From the NCBI GenBank assembly GCA_017554745.1, contig JAFZHS010000004.1:40543-104542 (forward strand): a stretch of DNA of 64,000 bases. The letters are read 5' to 3'. Positions 61,375-64,000 of this stretch are shown piece by piece. The number at the start of each line of letters is the position of its first letter. Position 1 is the first letter of the stretch. The notes below the pieces were generated by a model that did no database searches, had not been told where the DNA came from, and saw nothing but the letters and a program-made list of their open reading frames with translations. A program made the translations under genes and the position numbers. This stretch comes from Clostridiales bacterium (GTDB lineage: Bacteria; Bacillota; Clostridia; Saccharofermentanales; Saccharofermentanaceae).

Positions 61375-62022
61375 ATGGCAAGAATGAGAACCAAGCGCAA
61401 TATTCCTGCGCGCATGGAAAAGTGTCATGAGCGCTGGTTTGACGCGCCCATGCTTAACCGCGGAAAATGGAGAGAAGCCTGCGGTGTCTCCGAAGACACT
61501 CCGCTCTGGCTTGAGATCGGCTGCGGCAAGGGCAAATTCTGTGCCGAGATGGCATTAAGACACCCTGAAGTTCTTTATATCGCCATGGAGAGGGATGCCT
61601 CCGTCACACTTGCTGCTATAGAGAAAGCGCATGAATTGGAGATCCCGAATCTTTTCTTTATCAGGGGCGATGCAGGCATCATCGAGAACTATTTCGCCGA
61701 GGACGAAGTAGACCGCATATTCCTTAATTTCTCAGATCCGTGGACAAGGCAGAATAAGCCGAAGAGACGTCTGACTTACAGGGATTTCCTCAATAAGTAC
61801 AAGGTCATGATGAAGCAGGGCGGAGCAGTCGAATTTAAGACCGACAATGACGACCTTTTTGATTTCTCGCTTGGCGAGTTTGAGCAGACGGGTTTTACCC
61901 TGACACAGGTTACCAGAGACCTTCATAACAGCGAATGGAATGAAGAGAATATCCGCACTGAGTTTGAGCAGAAATTTGCCGACCAGGGTATTACGATCAA
62001 GAGAGTCGTAGCTAATCTGTAA
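61375..62022 (+). CDS. trmB: tRNA (guanine-N7-)-methyltransferase
   Basis: It makes m7G46 in tRNA. The cofactor motif LWLEIGCGKGKFCAEMA is at about residues 38-54, NLFFIRGDAGII follows, and the family signature FLNFSDPWTRQNKPKRRLTYRDFL with the substrate-binding Asp and Lys is intact. FKTDNDDLFDFSL is also typical. A longer frame starts at 61291 inside hinT; I chose the ATG at 61375 (215 residues) because the family begins MARMRTKRNIPARM-like. The gap to hinT is four bases. Confidence 0.94.
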   Translation: MARMRTKRNIPARMEKCHERWFDAPMLNRGKWREACGVSEDTPLWLEIGCGKGKFCAEMALRHPEVLYIAMERDASVTLAAIEKAHELEIPNLFFIRGDAGIIENYFAEDEVDRIFLNFSDPWTRQNKPKRRLTYRDFLNKYKVMMKQGGAVEFKTDNDDLFDFSLGEFEQTGFTLTQVTRDLHNSEWNEENIRTEFEQKFADQGITIKRVVANL

Positions 62023-62039
62023 GGAGAGGTAATTTTCTG

Positions 62040-62726
62040 ATGGAACTGAATAAGTGTCCCAACTGTTCCGGCAAGCTTGGACTTGCGGCCAATAGAAAAA
62101 GACTCATCTGCTCTTATTGCGGCAGTGAGTTCCCTCTCGATGAGGCAACAAAGCAGGAGATAGGCGGCCAGCCGGTAAATTTTGACTGGTTCATCTATGA
62201 CTGGAACTACGAAAAGCTCATGGAAAATCCTGCGTGCAAAACCGTAGTCTCATCATTCATCAGAGGCCTTAACGAATATGAGACATCCAAAGATCTCGAG
62301 ACTTACATCAGAGACTATCTCATGAATTTTGATGAGGCTTCCGCCACCGGTATCCGTGAAGACAAGATGCAGGGAATAGAAAGGCGCTTTGCGGGTAGCT
62401 TTCTTCCCGGTGAGAGGATCATCATCTATAACGATGACGGTATCTTTGTACGGGGCAAGACCGGAACGCTCGTAACGACAAAGCGCACGTTTTTCATTGA
62501 GAAGAAGGCTCATAAGGAGATCATGCACACAGCGATCCCCTATATCAATTTTGGTTATTCCGTAGGGCTTCCGGATGTTAAGCTCGGCGAGAAATACGTC
62601 CATAATATCGGTTCATTCAATTCACATTTCGATCTCATGGGCTATGTTGCTGCGCTTATCGTTAAGCTCTCTTTCGAGCAGAAGCCTGACAGACCGAAGA
62701 TCAGGCTGACAGACAGTCTCAAATAA
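62040..62726 (+). CDS. Zinc-ribbon protein of unknown function
   Basis: The 228-residue protein starts with a zinc ribbon, CPNCSG...LICSYCG (residues 6-28), followed by an acidic helical stretch and, from about residue 115, a beta-rich domain (FLPGERIIIYNDDGIFVRGKTGTLVTTKRTFFI) that looks like a PH-like or bPH-type fold, judged only by its strand pattern and the phrase LVTTKRTFF. It is the last gene of the alaS operon, 17 bases after trmB, with AAGGAGAGG before the start. No enzyme motif is seen. Confidence 0.7.
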   Translation: MELNKCPNCSGKLGLAANRKRLICSYCGSEFPLDEATKQEIGGQPVNFDWFIYDWNYEKLMENPACKTVVSSFIRGLNEYETSKDLETYIRDYLMNFDEASATGIREDKMQGIERRFAGSFLPGERIIIYNDDGIFVRGKTGTLVTTKRTFFIEKKAHKEIMHTAIPYINFGYSVGLPDVKLGEKYVHNIGSFNSHFDLMGYVAALIVKLSFEQKPDRPKIRLTDSLK

Positions 62727-62802
62727 TCAATTTGTCTGACGATTTAGCACGAAAAAAGGGCCAAAAATACTCTTTGAAAGTCAAACAAAAATCGTTTGAG
62801 GG

Positions 62803-62829
62803 AAAAAAGGGGCAATCTGCCCTTTTTTT
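62803..62829 (+). terminator. Terminator of the alaS-trmB operon
   Basis: AAAAAAGGGGCA pairs with TGCCCTTTTTTT (one G-T pair) over 12 bp with a three-base loop, and the T-run is part of the stem's right arm. It lies about 76 bases after the stop of the zinc-ribbon gene. Confidence 0.8.
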
Positions 62830-62862
62830 ATTTAAATTTACATTTATATGACAAAAATAATA

Positions 62863-62891
62863 TGGCAAACCCCTTTTCAGTGGAGTAGAAT
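62863..62891 (+). promoter_or_regulatory. Possible promoter of gap
   Basis: TAGAAT (five of six) has a weak TGGCAA 17 bases before it. Other AT-rich pairings are possible in this region, such as TTTACA at 62837. Start would be near 62898, giving a leader of about 66 bases. Confidence 0.35.
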
Positions 62892-62963
62892 TCTTACGGT
62901 GCAGACCATTAGGCACTATTAAAGTTTAATAATCCCGGTCAGGGAATTTAGGAGGAATTCAAT

Positions 62964-63998
62964 ATGGCAGTAAAAGTTGCGATTAACGGTTTCGGTCGTA
63001 TCGGTCGTCTTGCTTTCAGACAGATGTTCGGCGCTGAGGGTTATGAGATTGTAGCTATCAACGATCTTACAAAGCCTTCCATGCTCGCTCACCTTCTCAA
63101 GTATGACACAGCTCAGGGCGGATATGCTGGCGTATTCGGCGAGAATAAGCACACAGTAACTTCTGACGACGAAGCTAACACAATCACAGTTGACGGCAAG
63201 TTGCTTAAGATCTACAAGGAACCCGATGCAAACAATTGTCCTTGGGGCGAGCTCGGTGTTGACGTAGTTCTCGAGTGCTCCGGTTTCTACACATCTAAGG
63301 AAAAGGCACAGGCTCACATCAATGCCGGTGCTAAGAAGGTTGTTATCTCTGCTCCTGCAGGAAACGATCTCCCTACAATCGTTTACAACGTTAACCACAC
63401 AACACTCACAGCTGATGACAAGATCATCTCTGCAGCTTCCTGCACAACAAACTGCCTTGCTCCTATGACAAAGGCTCTCAATGATTATGCAGCTATCCAG
63501 AGCGGTATCATGACAACAGTTCACGCTTACACAGGCGACCAGATGATCCTCGACGGTCCTCAGAGAAAGGGTGACCTCCAGAGAGCAAGAGCTGGTGCTG
63601 CTAACATCGTACCTAACTCTACAGGCGCTGCTAAGGCTATCGGCCTTGTTATCCCTGAGCTCAACGGCAAGCTCATCGGCGCTGCTCAGAGAGTTCCTAC
63701 ATTCACAGGTTCTACAACAATCCTTCACGCTGTTGTTAAGGGTGAGGCTACTGTTGAGGGCATCAACGCTGCTATGAAGGCTGCTACAAACGAGTCTTTC
63801 GGCTACACAGAAGAGAAGCTCGTTTCTTCTGATATCGTAGGCATGAAGTTCGGTTCACTCTTCGATGCTAACCAGACAATGGTTTCCAAGATGGATGACG
63901 GCAACTCCCTCGTTCAGGTTGTTTCCTGGTACGATAACGAGAATTCTTACACATCTCAGATGGTAAGAACAATCAAGTACTTCGCAGAGCTCGGCTAA
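62964..63998 (+). CDS. gap: Glyceraldehyde-3-phosphate dehydrogenase, type I
   Basis: The glycolytic enzyme oxidises glyceraldehyde 3-phosphate with NAD and phosphate. The NAD motif [14 protein letters not shown] is at residues 7-20, catalytic Cys160 is in [12 protein letters not shown], the general-base His is in TVHAYTGDQ, and the C-terminus [14 protein letters not shown] is typical. At 344 residues it is slightly longer than average. Strong codon bias (TCT, GCT, ACA) and the ribosome site TAGGAGGAA point to high expression. The stop codon ends two bases before the window edge, so the next gene of any gap-pgk operon is not seen. Confidence 0.98.
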   Translation: MAVKVAINGFGRIGRLAFRQMFGAEGYEIVAINDLTKPSMLAHLLKYDTAQGGYAGVFGENKHTVTSDDEANTITVDGKLLKIYKEPDANNCPWGELGVDVVLECSGFYTSKEKAQAHINAGAKKVVISAPAGNDLPTIVYNVNHTTLTADDKIISAASCTTNCLAPMTKALNDYAAIQSGIMTTVHAYTGDQMILDGPQRKGDLQRARAGAANIVPNSTGAAKAIGLVIPELNGKLIGAAQRVPTFTGSTTILHAVVKGEATVEGINAAMKAATNESFGYTEEKLVSSDIVGMKFGSLFDANQTMVSKMDDGNSLVQVVSWYDNENSYTSQMVRTIKYFAELG

Positions 63999-64000
63999 TA

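Overview
This window is an ordinary stretch of chromosome from a Gram-positive, low-to-moderate GC bacterium, most likely a member of the Bacillota, class Clostridia. The signs are lipoprotein signal peptides, strong AGGAGG-type ribosome sites, TTG and GTG starts, sigma-A-like promoters with many extended -10 elements, RadA, PcrA, KtrAB, IspD/IspF, a Pta-AckA acetate pathway, and meso-diaminopimelate synthesis through DapL (the clostridial-type aminotransferase route). A rumen or gut anaerobe of the Oscillospirales/Saccharofermentans type would fit, but the lower ranks are a guess. There are no phage genes, insertion sequences, rRNA genes or CRISPR arrays. Nearly every base is assigned to about 50 genes; the only gene-free stretch above 300 bases is 38239-38637, which holds a striking repeat array.

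Layout. 1-6150: end of a solute-binding protein gene, a lipoprotein, tRNA-Pro(UGG), an XRE regulator with its membrane partner, an rRNA/tRNA methylase (SpoU family), rpsT and tmcAL. 6200-10050: an anchored helical protein, then pta-ackA. 10050-16600: ktrBA (potassium uptake), pcrA helicase, and two HD-domain deoxynucleotide phosphohydrolases. 16600-25060: a long co-directional run with a GH73-type glucosaminidase, a cohesin-like surface protein, GtrA, folC, a membrane protein and thrC. 25120-31820: carA, then carB fused in frame to dapF, a HAD phosphatase and a DMT transporter. 31900-36050: an oxidoreductase-queT-methyltransferase operon, then mrp, a thioredoxin-fold lipoprotein and a divergent ispF. 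36050-39820 (minus strand): ispD, radA, the 51-bp array and dapL. 40000-47300: a degenerate adenylate-forming protein, a DUF885 lipoprotein and a large PP2C-like/transmembrane/LysM-like protein. 47400-51830: serine synthesis (class V aminotransferase and serA), a GH32-like protein with altered active site, and a pseudouridine synthase. 51840-56950 (minus strand): DUF2298 membrane protein, an FAD oxidoreductase and a DUF1015 protein, translationally coupled. 57170-64000: a WYL regulator, alaS, a HIT protein, trmB, a zinc-ribbon protein and gap.

The genes fit together in several places. DapL and the DapF half of the fusion are the two dedicated steps from tetrahydrodipicolinate to meso-DAP. IspD and IspF are neighbours and converge on a shared terminator. 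Pta and AckA give acetate and ATP. SerA and the class V aminotransferase give serine. Several surface genes (GH73, cohesin-like, PP2C-LysM) point to cell-wall remodelling.

The most unusual items are the exact five-unit 51-bp array of inverted repeats behind dapL, the CarB-DapF fusion, and three probable pseudoenzymes or divergent enzymes (GH32-like, AMP-binding-like, IspF). All calls come from reading the sequence; no database search was run.
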